A stretch of 64,000 nt of DNA from Fredinandcohnia humi (GCF_001439915.1 NZ_LMBW01000004.1:239345-303344); one strand, 5' to 3'; shown: positions 25,663 to 34,451, counted from the first letter of the stretch. Made by a program: numbers and translations. Notes: generated by a model not told the origin, from the sequence alone.

Positions 25663-27732
25663 CTAAAACCAGTCAAACATCCGTTTAAAGAAGCCTTTCT
25701 TCTCTTTTGCTTTGTCATTCTTTGGAATTTCCTTCTTCACGTCATCGACATTCTTCGAGCAATATTCCGTTGGTTCCGTTCCTGCCTTATAATAAGTTAG
25801 CCTTGATACCGGGCAATCCTTTGTTGGAAGCAAGCCTGTGTCCGGATTTACATACACGCCGACAACACCTTCTGTTGGTTTAAATGGTGTTGGCGCAATA
25901 TCTTGATGGGCTTCCTCCATGAATCCGGACCAAATATTTTTCGCATATTGTTTTTCTTTAACAATCGTCATTGGTTCATTTTTGTCATATCCAGTCCAAA
26001 TACCAGCGGCAAGCTGCGGTGAGTATCCAATCATCCAGCTATCCGTGTCGGTTGAACCTGATTTTCCGGCGTAAAAGCGGGTCAACTTATCGCTAATCGT
26101 TGTCCCTGTGACAGCCGTATAATCATTTAATTTTTCATCAAACATGCCTGTCATGAGCTGAGTTGTTACAAACGCGAGATCCTCATCAAGCACCTTTTTT
26201 GGTTCTGGGCTATTCTCATAGATGACCTCACCTTTGTAATTTTCAACCCTAGTGATAAAAATTGGCTTATGGAGGTCTCCGCCATTATCGATAGTTGCAT
26301 AGGCATTGACCATTTCAAGTACGCTTACACCTGAAGTCCCTAATGCAAGTGAAGGCACATCCTTAAGGTTGCTTGAGACCCCAAGATTTTTCGCAGTATC
26401 GACAAGTTCACCGTCACCAAGGAAAAGATGCGTTTTCACGGCATACACATTGTCAGACAAAGCAATCGCCTGCGCTAAAGTAATCGAGTCATTTGCATAG
26501 TAATTTTTATAATTTCGTGGTGTGTACTTCGAGCGGTCATTATCATACGAGAACGTCGTAAGCTCACTTCGAATTTGAGTAGACGGCGTGTAGCCTTTCT
26601 CAAGTGCTGCGTAATATAAAAATGGTTTAAAAGTAGAACCAGGCTGACGTTTCGCTTGGGTTGCCCGATTAAATGGGCTCTCCTCGAAATCCCGCCCGCC
26701 AATTAATGCCCGAACTTCACCATTTTTCGGGTCCATTGCAACAAATCCGAGCTGAATTTCAGAATCCTCCTCTATGATGTTTACGGCCTTTTCTTCAGCT
26801 ATTTTTTGAATCTTTGGGTCGAGTGTAGTGTAGACACGCAATCCCCCAGTTTCAATCGTTTTTTGATCAAGTTTCAATTTTGTCTGAAGCTCTTTTTTCA
26901 CAACATCCTGGAAGTAAGGAGCGATGTCCTCATGTCCAACCATTTTATTACCGGTAAAAATGAGCTCCTCCGCAAGCACTTGTTCAGCTGCCTTTTTCGA
27001 AATAACGCCCTTCTCAATCATTGAGTAAAGAACGACATTTTGACGTTGTTTTGCTTTCTCCTCATTTACGTAAGGGGAGTAATGTGTCGGTCCCTTTGGG
27101 ATCCCAGCAAGCATCGAAGCTTCCGCTAGTGATAGCTCACTTGCCTTTTTTCCAAAATAGTAATTTGCTGCCGCTTCAACTCCATAGACTCCATGTCCGT
27201 AATAGATCGTATTTAAATAGCCCTCTAATATCTCTTTTTTGGAATAGCTTACCTCTAGTCGGATTGTATAAAGGGCCTCCGTGAGTTTTCGATTCCATGT
27301 TTTTTCATGCTCTAAAAACAGGTTTCGGGCGTATTGCTGGGTAATCGTACTTGCCCCTTGAACCTTCGCCATCGCTTTTATGTCGGCAATGACCGCACCG
27401 CCAATCCGTTTGTAGTCAAAGCCATGATGGTCAAAAAAGTTCCGGTCCTCAATTGATACCGTAGCCTCAATAATAGCTTCAGACATATCATCAAGCGATA
27501 CCCAATAGCGGGTTTCGCCCTGATGGCGTTCTTCCCCGATTAAAGTTCCGTCCTCCGCGTAGAATAAGGTCGATAAAGGAACCGCAAGTGGAGGTGCCCC
27601 CTGGGTTTTTGCATACGAAAGCACGCCTAAAATACCGACTGCTACAAGGGCACAGCCGATTAAGCCTATGAAAAGACAAGCCCGTAAAATTTTAAACGCG
27701 ATTTTTAAGCGATCATTTGTAATAAGCTCCAC
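25663..27732 (-). CDS. pbpG: Class A penicillin-binding protein, PBP1A family
   Basis: 689-residue bifunctional peptidoglycan synthase outside the membrane. A cytoplasmic N-terminus and TM helix (about 14-40) precede a GT51 glycosyltransferase with E95 in VSIEDRNFFDHHGFD and GASTITQQYARNLFL. The transpeptidase motifs are S366-T-F-K369, SDN (426-428) and KSG (557-559, replacing the usual KTG). A short Lys-rich tail ends the protein. It starts with GTG behind AGAGGTGA. Synteny with speE matches B. subtilis pbpG (ywhE), a sporulation-associated PBP. Confidence 0.93.
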   Translation of the reverse strand: MELITNDRLKIAFKILRACLFIGLIGCALVAVGILGVLSYAKTQGAPPLAVPLSTLFYAEDGTLIGEERHQGETRYWVSLDDMSEAIIEATVSIEDRNFFDHHGFDYKRIGGAVIADIKAMAKVQGASTITQQYARNLFLEHEKTWNRKLTEALYTIRLEVSYSKKEILEGYLNTIYYGHGVYGVEAAANYYFGKKASELSLAEASMLAGIPKGPTHYSPYVNEEKAKQRQNVVLYSMIEKGVISKKAAEQVLAEELIFTGNKMVGHEDIAPYFQDVVKKELQTKLKLDQKTIETGGLRVYTTLDPKIQKIAEEKAVNIIEEDSEIQLGFVAMDPKNGEVRALIGGRDFEESPFNRATQAKRQPGSTFKPFLYYAALEKGYTPSTQIRSELTTFSYDNDRSKYTPRNYKNYYANDSITLAQAIALSDNVYAVKTHLFLGDGELVDTAKNLGVSSNLKDVPSLALGTSGVSVLEMVNAYATIDNGGDLHKPIFITRVENYKGEVIYENSPEPKKVLDEDLAFVTTQLMTGMFDEKLNDYTAVTGTTISDKLTRFYAGKSGSTDTDSWMIGYSPQLAAGIWTGYDKNEPMTIVKEKQYAKNIWSGFMEEAHQDIAPTPFKPTEGVVGVYVNPDTGLLPTKDCPVSRLTYYKAGTEPTEYCSKNVDDVKKEIPKNDKAKEKKGFFKRMFDWF

Positions 27733-27885
27733 CAGGGTTCACCTCTCTCTTTTTCTCTTTTTCTAACGCATATATCAATCAGTATGAAAAGATTTCTATT
27801 GTTTTAAACATTAATTTGCCAAAAGGTGAAAAATTTTCTTGCAATTTTGGTCTGTTGCCTTATACTTTTTGAAGTTGGAACGAAA

Positions 27886-28068
27886 TGCGAAAGCGCCTTT
27901 GAAGATGAGCATCGACTAACAACCGCCACGTCCTGTGGCGAACGTCGATGTCAGCACATCCTGTGCAAGACAGACAAGCAAATGTTCTGTAGCAAAAAAG
28001 TTGTTCTTTGACTTTTCTTGCTACAGAAACATTTGACCTCGAGGGGCTAGGCGCTAGGACTAGACAAT
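27886..28068 (-). repeat. Family A structured element (A4), variant arm
   Basis: Reverse copy between the divergent pbpG and speE genes. The module GCCACGTCCTGTGGC and the GCACATCCTGTGC hairpin are intact. The variable arm is entirely different from other copies (TGTTCTGTAGCAA / TTGCTACAGAAACA) yet still pairs. Confidence 0.85.
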
Positions 28069-28150
28069 AAAAAATGTTTTTTTTGAGGGATTTGGGAAAG
28101 ATAGGTGGATGGAATCCCTGAATTTTTAAGTAGAAAGGATGTTTTAAAAC

Positions 28151-28975
28151 ATGGAATTATGGTTTACGGAGAAACAAACAAAAAGCTTTGGTATCACAGC
28201 AAAAATCAAACAAACCTTACATACAGAACAAACAGAGTTTCAAAAGCTTGATATGATCGAAACGGAGGAGTTTGGCAACATGCTCGTTCTTGATGGCATG
28301 GTGATGACCACTCAAGTGGACGAGTTCGTGTACCACGAGATGGTAGCGCATGTCCCGTTATTCACCCACCCAAATCCTGAAAACGTATTAGTAGTTGGTG
28401 GTGGTGACGGTGGGGTTATTCGTGAAGTGTTAAAGCACCCAAGCGTGAAAAAAGCGACTCTAGTTGATATTGACGGAAAAGTTATTGAGTATTCAAAGAA
28501 ATACCTTCCTGAAATTGCAGGTAAGCTTGAGGACCCACGCGTAGATGTGAAGGTGGACGACGGCTTCATGCATATTGCAAACAGTGAAAATGAATACGAT
28601 GTAATCTTGGTTGACTCTACTGAGCCTGTAGGTCCAGCGGTAAATCTGTTCACAAAAGGCTTTTATGCAGGAATTTCAAAGGCATTAAAAGAAGACGGTG
28701 TATTTGTTGCGCAAACGGACAATCCTTGGTTCACACCAGACTTAATCCGTAATGTACAGCGTGATGTAAAGGAAATCTTCCCAATCACACGTCTTTATCT
28801 TGCGAATATCCCAACATACCCAAGTGGTCTATGGACATTCACAATCGGTTCGAAAAAATATGATCCCTTAGAAGTAAGCGACGATCGCTTCCACGAGATC
28901 GAAACGAAGTACTACACAAAAGAAATCCACAAAGCAGCGTTTGTGCTACCGAAATTCGTTGCTGATCTAATTTAA
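28151..28975 (+). CDS. speE: Spermidine synthase
   Basis: Polyamine aminopropyltransferase: putrescine plus decarboxylated S-adenosylmethionine gives spermidine. 274 residues. The N-terminal [18 protein letters not shown] beta domain is followed by a Rossmann-type methyltransferase fold with [16 protein letters not shown] (about 81-96) and the catalytic loop [10 protein letters not shown]. agmatinase (speB) follows, so the pair makes putrescine and then spermidine. A family B element separates the two genes; its first stem overlaps the speE stop codon. Confidence 0.96.
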   Translation: MELWFTEKQTKSFGITAKIKQTLHTEQTEFQKLDMIETEEFGNMLVLDGMVMTTQVDEFVYHEMVAHVPLFTHPNPENVLVVGGGDGGVIREVLKHPSVKKATLVDIDGKVIEYSKKYLPEIAGKLEDPRVDVKVDDGFMHIANSENEYDVILVDSTEPVGPAVNLFTKGFYAGISKALKEDGVFVAQTDNPWFTPDLIRNVQRDVKEIFPITRLYLANIPTYPSGLWTFTIGSKKYDPLEVSDDRFHEIETKYYTKEIHKAAFVLPKFVADLI

Positions 28976-29152
28976 TTCAGTATCCTACTGAATTAAATTA
29001 AAAGCCTCCGGCGGATGCCACAGATTTTCAAAGGAAGTTTTTCGAGCAAAGGATCAAAGACTAAGAGCCCCACTTCCTTTGGCAACGTCTTTGTGACCCG
29101 CCTCGTGTGGGCCTAAAAAATCTGGGCGCAAATACGCCAAGGTGTATTTGAT
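28966..29152 (+). repeat. Family B structured element (B2)
   Basis: It starts with the perfect hairpin TTAATTTAATTCAGTA / TACTGAATTAAATTAA around the speE stop. It then has the GCCTCCGGCGGATGCC block, closing helix AGATTTT / AAAATCT, the module hairpin (CCCAC-TTCCT-TTGGC, weakened) and the end hairpin AAATACGCC / GGTGTATTT. It is sense-oriented, 24 bp upstream of speB. Confidence 0.85.
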
Positions 29153-29175
29153 TTTATAGTAATGGGGGATTTTCG

Positions 29176-30051
29176 ATGAGATTTGATGAAGCTTATTCAG
29201 GAAATGTATTTATCAAAAGCCATCCGAATTTTGAAGAGAGCGAAGCCGTTATTTATGGCATGCCAATGGACTGGACAGTAAGCTACCGTCCAGGATCACG
29301 TTTTGGCCCTAGCCGAATTCGTGAGGTTTCCATTGGACTTGAAGAATATAGTCCATATCTTGATAAAGAACTAGACGAAGTGAAATATTATGATGCAGGG
29401 GATATCCCATTGCCGTTCGGGAATCCACAGCGCAGCATTGATATGATTGAGGAATTTGTGGATCAAGTAATGGCTGCTGGAAAGTATCCACTTGGCATGG
29501 GTGGTGAGCATCTCGTTTCTTGGCCGGTAATGAAGGCTGTTTATAAAAAGTACCCAGATCTTGCGATTATCCATATGGATGCCCATACTGATTTACGTGA
29601 AAATTACGAGGGAGAGGCACTTTCACACTCCACACCAATCCGTAAAATTGCAGAATTAATTGGACCAGAGAATGTATTTTCATTCGGGATTCGTTCTGGA
29701 ATGAAGGAAGAGTTCCAATGGGCAAAGGAAAATGGCATGCATATTTCAAAATTTGAAGTGTTAGAACCTTTGAAAAAGGTGCTGCCAAAGTTAGCGGGTC
29801 GTCCCGTATATGTAACGATTGATATTGATGTATTGGATCCTGCACATGCACCTGGAACAGGTACGGTGGATGCCGGTGGAATTACGTCTAAAGAATTACT
29901 AGGTGCGATTCACGAGATTGCGAAATCCGATATACGAGTGGTTGGATCAGACTTGGTGGAGGTTGCACCAATTTATGATGTGTCTGAACAAACAGCGAAT
30001 ACAGCAAGTAAGCTGATTCGTGAGATGATTTTAGGGTGGATAAAAAAATAA
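29176..30051 (+). CDS. speB: Agmatinase
   Basis: Hydrolyses agmatine to putrescine and urea. 291 residues of the ureohydrolase family with its Mn ligands: GMGGEHLVSW (about 113), HMDAHTDLRENYEG (about 137-150) and VTIDIDVLDPAHAPGTGT (about 218-235). GGGGGATT lies before the ATG. It is likely transcribed with speE unless the intervening family B element controls it separately. Confidence 0.95.
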   Translation: MRFDEAYSGNVFIKSHPNFEESEAVIYGMPMDWTVSYRPGSRFGPSRIREVSIGLEEYSPYLDKELDEVKYYDAGDIPLPFGNPQRSIDMIEEFVDQVMAAGKYPLGMGGEHLVSWPVMKAVYKKYPDLAIIHMDAHTDLRENYEGEALSHSTPIRKIAELIGPENVFSFGIRSGMKEEFQWAKENGMHISKFEVLEPLKKVLPKLAGRPVYVTIDIDVLDPAHAPGTGTVDAGGITSKELLGAIHEIAKSDIRVVGSDLVEVAPIYDVSEQTANTASKLIREMILGWIKK

Positions 30052-30054
30052 ACT

Positions 30055-30098
30055 AAAAGGTCATGGATTCGTATAGAGTCCATGACCTTTTTACATAC
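30055..30098 (+). terminator. Terminator of speE-speB
   Basis: Stem AAAAGGTCATGGA (30055-30067) / TCCATGACCTTTT (30079-30091) then T residues. A near-identical hairpin stands at 32409-32432, beyond the ATPase and HMA genes. Confidence 0.88.
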
Positions 30099-30123
30099 GA
30101 TAAATCAAAAAGGTTCGTCAATT

Positions 30124-30137
30124 TTGACGGCGGTCAA
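30124..30137. promoter_or_regulatory. FNR/CRP-like site ahead of the P1B ATPase gene
   Basis: Palindrome TTGAC-GGCG-GTCAA. A -10 like TATCAT sits at 30160-30165, so the site centre would be near -41.5, the class II activator position. Confidence 0.7.
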
Positions 30138-30197
30138 ATAATTTATCCTAAATTCCCTTTATCATAAAGATATAGAAGGAAAGGGGAGGATATCAAC

Positions 30198-32093
30198 ATG
30201 ACCAGATGGATAAATAAACAAAAAACGAAAGTAACCGCTGTTTCAGGAGCCTTGCTTGTTCTCGCACTGATTTTTCATTTAACAGGATATGATCTTTTAA
30301 AATCAACTTCACTCATCATTGTGACAATCATCGCGGGAATCCCGATTTTCATCAAGGCATTCCAGGCATTAAAAATGAAGGCATTCAGCATTGAGCTGCT
30401 AGTCACGATTGCTGTTCTAGGTGCGTTGTTCATTGGTGAATTTGTCGAGTCGGCCGTTGTCACATTCCTATTTTTATTCGGAGATTATTTAGAAGCACGC
30501 ACACTTGAAAAAACACGTTCATCACTTAAAAACCTTGTAGAAATGGCACCACAGGAAGCTGTTGTTATCCGGGATGGCAACCAAGTCACAATACCGGTTG
30601 AAGAAGTTCTTGTTGGGGACCGTGTGATTATCCGCTCTGGAGGGAAGATTCCGGTTGATGGCAGAATCGTTTTAGGTCAAGCTTCTCTAAATGAAGCAGC
30701 CGTTACGGGTGAATCTGTACCAGCATCAAAGAGAATAGAAGACAAAGTGTTTAGTGGAACAATCATCGACAATGGCTATATCGAGATGATCGCCGAAAAA
30801 GTGGGAAACGATACGACTTTTGCTAAAATAATTGAACTAGTGGAGGAAGCACAAGAATCGAAATCTAAAACAGAAAAGTTCCTTACTAAGTTCACGAATA
30901 TCTATACACCAGCTGTTGTTGTTTTATCAGTACTTGTCTATCTGTTTACGAGAGATCTTCATATCGCGATTACGTTCCTTGTCATTGCTTGCCCTGGTGC
31001 ACTTGTGATTGGAGCTCCTGTATCGAATGTTGCTGGCATCGGAAATGGAGCAAAAAACGGTGTTTTAGTGAAGGGTGGAGAAGTGATGGATACATTCTCT
31101 AAAGTAGACACACTTGTTTTCGATAAAACAGGAACACTGACGAAAGGGAAACCAGAAGTAACGGATATCAAGACTTTTGGTAGCTTCGAATCAAATGAAT
31201 TATTACAGCTCGTAGCCCAAGCAGAAACCATTTCAGAGCATCATCTAGGACAAACGATCGTAAAAGAAGCAAAAGCGAGAAAACTAGCTTTAGAGATTGA
31301 ACCAGAAGACGGCGAAGTCATCAAAGGAAATGGGATTCGGGCAAAAGTGACAGGTCGTGTACTGACGATTGGAAATCGGAAACTTATGGATTCAGAAGGT
31401 ATCGAAGTTACGAAAACCGTCAGAGCCTATGGGATTGACCGAGAAAAAGCCGGTAACACCGCAATCTTTGCCAGTGTCGATGGTAAAATCGCAGGTATTT
31501 TATCAATCGCGGATCAAATTCGTGAAGATGCGCAAAGAGCACTTGCCCAAATGCGAAGAAATGGAATTAAGAAAATCGTCATGCTGACCGGTGATAATAA
31601 GCATACCGCAGAGCTTGTCGCGACTACCTTAGGCTTGGATGAATTCCATGCAGAGTTACTTCCAGAAGATAAAGTAGAATTCGTGAAAAAATTAAAAGCA
31701 GAAGGTCATGTCGTTGCCATGGCAGGAGATGGGATCAACGACGCCCCAGCAATCGCAACTGCAGATATCGGACTCGCAATGGGCGAAGGCGGCACAGATA
31801 TTTCGATGGAAACGGCAGACGTCGTACTAATGGCAGATAAGCTCATGCAGTTCTCACACGCTTATTCACTATCAAAAGCAACCATTCGCAACATGAAGCA
31901 AAACACGTTCTTTGCAGTTGGCATTTCCTTTGTGCTTCTAATCGGGGTCTTAATGGGAACCGTCCACCTAGCATCAGGAATGTTCATCCATGAAGCGAGT
32001 GTCCTGCTCGTGATCCTTAACGCCATGAGATTAATGGGATTCAACCGCAAAACAATGAAGAAAGAACTAAAATTACAGGTTGTAATCGCCTAA
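30198..32093 (+). CDS. P1B-type metal-transporting ATPase with atypical CPG motif
   Basis: 631-residue membrane pump. Order: two N-terminal hairpins of helices, actuator domain with TGES (170-173), transmembrane metal site C265-P266-G267 (the usual forms are CPC, SPC or CPH), phosphorylation motif DKTGT at 309, and GDGIND (510-515). The normally invariant SEHP of the nucleotide domain reads SEHH (346-349). The last helices contain HEAS, like the HEG(G/S) of the P1B-4 group. There is no N-terminal HMA domain; a separate HMA protein gene follows. The substrate is uncertain (Cu, Fe or another transition metal). An FNR-like site suggests induction at low oxygen. Confidence 0.88.
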   Translation: MTRWINKQKTKVTAVSGALLVLALIFHLTGYDLLKSTSLIIVTIIAGIPIFIKAFQALKMKAFSIELLVTIAVLGALFIGEFVESAVVTFLFLFGDYLEARTLEKTRSSLKNLVEMAPQEAVVIRDGNQVTIPVEEVLVGDRVIIRSGGKIPVDGRIVLGQASLNEAAVTGESVPASKRIEDKVFSGTIIDNGYIEMIAEKVGNDTTFAKIIELVEEAQESKSKTEKFLTKFTNIYTPAVVVLSVLVYLFTRDLHIAITFLVIACPGALVIGAPVSNVAGIGNGAKNGVLVKGGEVMDTFSKVDTLVFDKTGTLTKGKPEVTDIKTFGSFESNELLQLVAQAETISEHHLGQTIVKEAKARKLALEIEPEDGEVIKGNGIRAKVTGRVLTIGNRKLMDSEGIEVTKTVRAYGIDREKAGNTAIFASVDGKIAGILSIADQIREDAQRALAQMRRNGIKKIVMLTGDNKHTAELVATTLGLDEFHAELLPEDKVEFVKKLKAEGHVVAMAGDGINDAPAIATADIGLAMGEGGTDISMETADVVLMADKLMQFSHAYSLSKATIRNMKQNTFFAVGISFVLLIGVLMGTVHLASGMFIHEASVLLVILNAMRLMGFNRKTMKKELKLQVVIA

Positions 32094-32094
32094 T

Positions 32095-32108
32095 TTGACC
32101 TAGGTCAA
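32095..32108. promoter_or_regulatory. FNR/CRP-like site ahead of the HMA protein gene
   Basis: Perfect palindrome TTGAC-CTAG-GTCAA immediately after the ATPase stop. TACAAT at 32131-32136 has exactly the same distance from the site centre (29.5 bp) as at the ATPase promoter. Confidence 0.75.
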
Positions 32109-32168
32109 AGAAGTACAAGAAGATTCATTTTACAATAATAATAGAAAAAGAAAAAAGGAGAGATATAC

Positions 32169-32378
32169 ATGGATACTATTAAATTACAATTAGAGCCACT
32201 TACATGCCCATCTTGTATTAAAAAGATTGAATCAAAGGTTGGAAAAATGAAGGGGGTAGAAGAAGCAAAAGTATTATTTAATTCAAGTAAAGTCAGAGCT
32301 ACATTTGATACCGAACGGGTTTCAAAGGAACAAATCGCAGAAACCATTGAAAAGCTTGGTTACCAAATCATCCATTAA
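32169..32378 (+). CDS. Heavy-metal-associated (HMA) domain protein
   Basis: 69-residue free-standing ferredoxin-like metallochaperone fold. The metal-binding loop LTCPSC (residues 11-16) has the CxxC pattern of CopZ-type proteins. KMKGVEEAKVLFNSSKVRATFD follows. It lies 75 bp after the ATPase that lacks an N-terminal HMA domain, so it probably delivers the metal to that pump in trans. It has its own FNR-like promoter as well as possible read-through. Confidence 0.9.
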   Translation: MDTIKLQLEPLTCPSCIKKIESKVGKMKGVEEAKVLFNSSKVRATFDTERVSKEQIAETIEKLGYQIIH

Positions 32379-32402
32379 TGACGAATGCCACATAATTTTT
32401 AA

Positions 32403-32438
32403 AAAAAGGGGTCATGGATTCGAGTCCATGACCTTTTT
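32403..32438. terminator. Bidirectional terminator, twin of the one at 30055
   Basis: Stem GGTCATGGA / TCCATGACC followed by T residues on the right and A residues on the left. It serves the convergent HMA and modB genes. Confidence 0.8.
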
Positions 32439-32439
32439 G

Positions 32440-33096
32440 CTAGGCTTTTATAAAATGTACTAGAAACAGCATGATAAACGAAATACCAATCATACATGCG
32501 ACCCATGCCCAGGCTAATGTCATATTACCTGTATCAATCGCTAAATAAATGGCAACTGAGGTTGTTTGGGTTTTTCCAGGGATATTGCCGGCAAACATGA
32601 GAGTGGCTCCAAATTCACCCAAGCCTCTTGCAAAGCTTAAGATTACGCCTGAAATAATCGATTTTAGTGCGAGTGGAATCGAAACGAAAAGAAACAGTTT
32701 CCAATTCCCCGCACCGTCTACACGTGCGGCATTCTCAATATCCACATCAATGCTCTCAAATCCGACCTTCGCCGAATTGTACATGAGAGGGAAGGAGACA
32801 ACTATCGAGGCAATTGCTGCAGCCCACCATGTAAACATGATTGGTTGATGAAAGATCCACTCAATTCCTTGACCGATCACGCTGTTTCTTCCGAAAATGA
32901 TAATTAACAGGAATCCGACGACAGTTGGGGGTAAAACTAAAGGCAATAGAAAAATAGTCTCTACAATGGCCTTCCCTTTAAATTTCGCATGAGCCATTCC
33001 TTTCGCTAAAAGGAGCCCGGAGATTAATACAATGACACTAGATACTGTAGCTATTTCAAGTGAAAGCTTGATCGGTGACCAAAAATCAGTTGTCAT
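32440..33096 (-). CDS. modB: Molybdate ABC transporter permease ModB
   Basis: 218-residue inner membrane permease with five to six helices. The BPD_transp_1 signature lies near 135-155 (ENAARVDGAGNWKLFLFVSIPLA), and there are characteristic ModB stretches LPLVLPPTVVGFLLIIIFGR and SFARGLGEFGATLMFAGNIPGKTQT. It overlaps modA by 4 bp. No modC ATPase gene is present here, so the ATPase must be encoded elsewhere. Molybdate is needed for nitrate reductase and other Mo enzymes, consistent with the anaerobic context. Confidence 0.95.
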   Translation of the reverse strand: MTTDFWSPIKLSLEIATVSSVIVLISGLLLAKGMAHAKFKGKAIVETIFLLPLVLPPTVVGFLLIIIFGRNSVIGQGIEWIFHQPIMFTWWAAAIASIVVSFPLMYNSAKVGFESIDVDIENAARVDGAGNWKLFLFVSIPLALKSIISGVILSFARGLGEFGATLMFAGNIPGKTQTTSVAIYLAIDTGNMTLAWAWVACMIGISFIMLFLVHFIKA

Positions 33097-33872
33097 TTTG
33101 TTTCATTCAGTCCTTTGAACCCATATTCCTCAAACGTCTTGATTGATTTTTCATTTTGAAGATATTCATAGAATTTTAGTGCTTCCTCTCGATGTTTGCT
33201 ATCTTTAATGACACCTAGTGGATAAATAATTGGTGAATGGGTATTAGTATCTGCTGTTGCACCGATCTGTACCTTGTCAGAAGAAACAGCATCGGTTTTG
33301 TAGACAATTCCAGCATCTACATTATTTGTTTCAACATATGTAAGCACCTGGCGAACATCTTTCGCAAAAACAATCTTTCCTTCAATACTTGCCCAGATAT
33401 TTATATTTTCTAATACTTCCTTTGCGTATGTTCCAGCTGGTACTGATTCCGGTGTACCAACGGAAATCTTGGATGCATTTGATAGATCTTCAAATGATGT
33501 AATTCTATTTTCATGATCCTTAGGAACGACCAAAACGATTTCATTCCCTACTAATTGAACCCCATCTTCTTCGTTAATAAGATCTTCATTAATCAATGTC
33601 TCAAATTTATCCATGGCTGCGGAGAAAAAGAGATCAGCCGGAGCCCCTTGTGAAATTTGCTGTTGGAGGGTGCCAGATCCTCCAAAGTTAAATATTAGTT
33701 TAATATTTGGGTATTCTTTCTCGAACTCTTTTTGAATCGGAACTAAAGCATCCTGTAAGCTTGCTGCAGCAGAGATGGTAAGTTCAACCTCTTGGGAGGA
33801 TTGGTGGTTTGTTGAGCAAGCAGATACAAGAAACAACACCAAAAACAGTATGTAATGTGCACTCTTTTTCAA
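33093..33872 (-). CDS. modA: Molybdate-binding lipoprotein ModA
   Basis: 259-residue substrate-binding lipoprotein. Signal peptide with lipobox LVSAC (Cys19), then ELTISAAASLQDALVPIQKEFE, FNFGGSGTLQQQISQGAPADLFFSA (oxyanion-binding loop, about 60-86) and the TYVETNNVDAGIVYKTDA hinge, all typical of ModA. The start is TTG behind AAGGAG, 8 nt upstream. It is the first gene of modAB and is divergent from the cytochrome-oxidase-like gene, with an FNR-like site between them. Confidence 0.95.
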   Translation of the reverse strand: MKKSAHYILFLVLFLVSACSTNHQSSQEVELTISAAASLQDALVPIQKEFEKEYPNIKLIFNFGGSGTLQQQISQGAPADLFFSAAMDKFETLINEDLINEEDGVQLVGNEIVLVVPKDHENRITSFEDLSNASKISVGTPESVPAGTYAKEVLENINIWASIEGKIVFAKDVRQVLTYVETNNVDAGIVYKTDAVSSDKVQIGATADTNTHSPIIYPLGVIKDSKHREEALKFYEYLQNEKSIKTFEEYGFKGLNETK

Positions 33873-33959
33873 TGTACCTTCTCCTTATTATTAATTATAC
33901 CTAATTATATGATGTAGGTAAGTCCACCACAATAAATTTTCATCAAGCTGGCAATTCCT

Positions 33960-33973
33960 TTGACCCAGGTGAA
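33960..33973. promoter_or_regulatory. FNR/CRP-like site between modA and the 34020 gene
   Basis: TTGAC-CCAG-GTGAA, one mismatch from a perfect TTGAC-N4-GTCAA palindrome. The -10 boxes on either side are weak, so I cannot tell which gene it serves. Confidence 0.55.
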
Positions 33974-34019
33974 TATAATACATTTGAACTACATTTTTAC
34001 CTAAAAAAGGAGGAGTTCG

Positions 34020-34397
34020 ATGGTTGGGATTCGTTTTTTAAAGATGGCCGCAGTGTATTTCGTGATTGGTGTTTTGATTGGTATGGGGATGTCAATGTCA
34101 CACACGTACACACTAACAGGGGTCCACGTTCATATTAATTTACTCGGCTGGGCATCGATGGGGCTTGCAGGGATTGTGTACTATTTGTTCCCGCAGGCAG
34201 GAGAATCAAAGCTTGGAAAAATCCACTTTTGGCTGCACAATATTGGATTACCGGTCATGATGATTGGACTCACGATGCTATTGCTTGGCAATGAGGCAGT
34301 TGAACCAGCAATTGCAGTCGGTGGAACTGTTACAACCCTCGCGATCATCCTTTTTGCAATCAACATCTTCATGAACGTTAAAGTTACAAAGCAATAA
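34020..34397 (+). CDS. Small cytochrome c oxidase subunit I-like membrane protein
   Basis: 125 residues with four predicted helices. The sequence SMSHTYTLTGVHVHINLLGWASM (histidines 28, 36, 38) resembles helix II of haem-copper oxidase subunit I, where a histidine binds haem. H69 and H73 lie in FWLHNIG. Full subunits are over 450 residues, so this is a short relative of the type annotated near nitric oxide reductase or cbb3-like genes in Bacillus. It may bind haem or metal. GGAGGAG supports the ATG. Confidence 0.75.
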   Translation: MVGIRFLKMAAVYFVIGVLIGMGMSMSHTYTLTGVHVHINLLGWASMGLAGIVYYLFPQAGESKLGKIHFWLHNIGLPVMMIGLTMLLLGNEAVEPAIAVGGTVTTLAIILFAINIFMNVKVTKQ

Positions 34398-34451
34398 TCC
34401 TTTTTAGTATGTATTTAAACCTGCACGGAAAGTAAACTTGTTCTTTTACTA

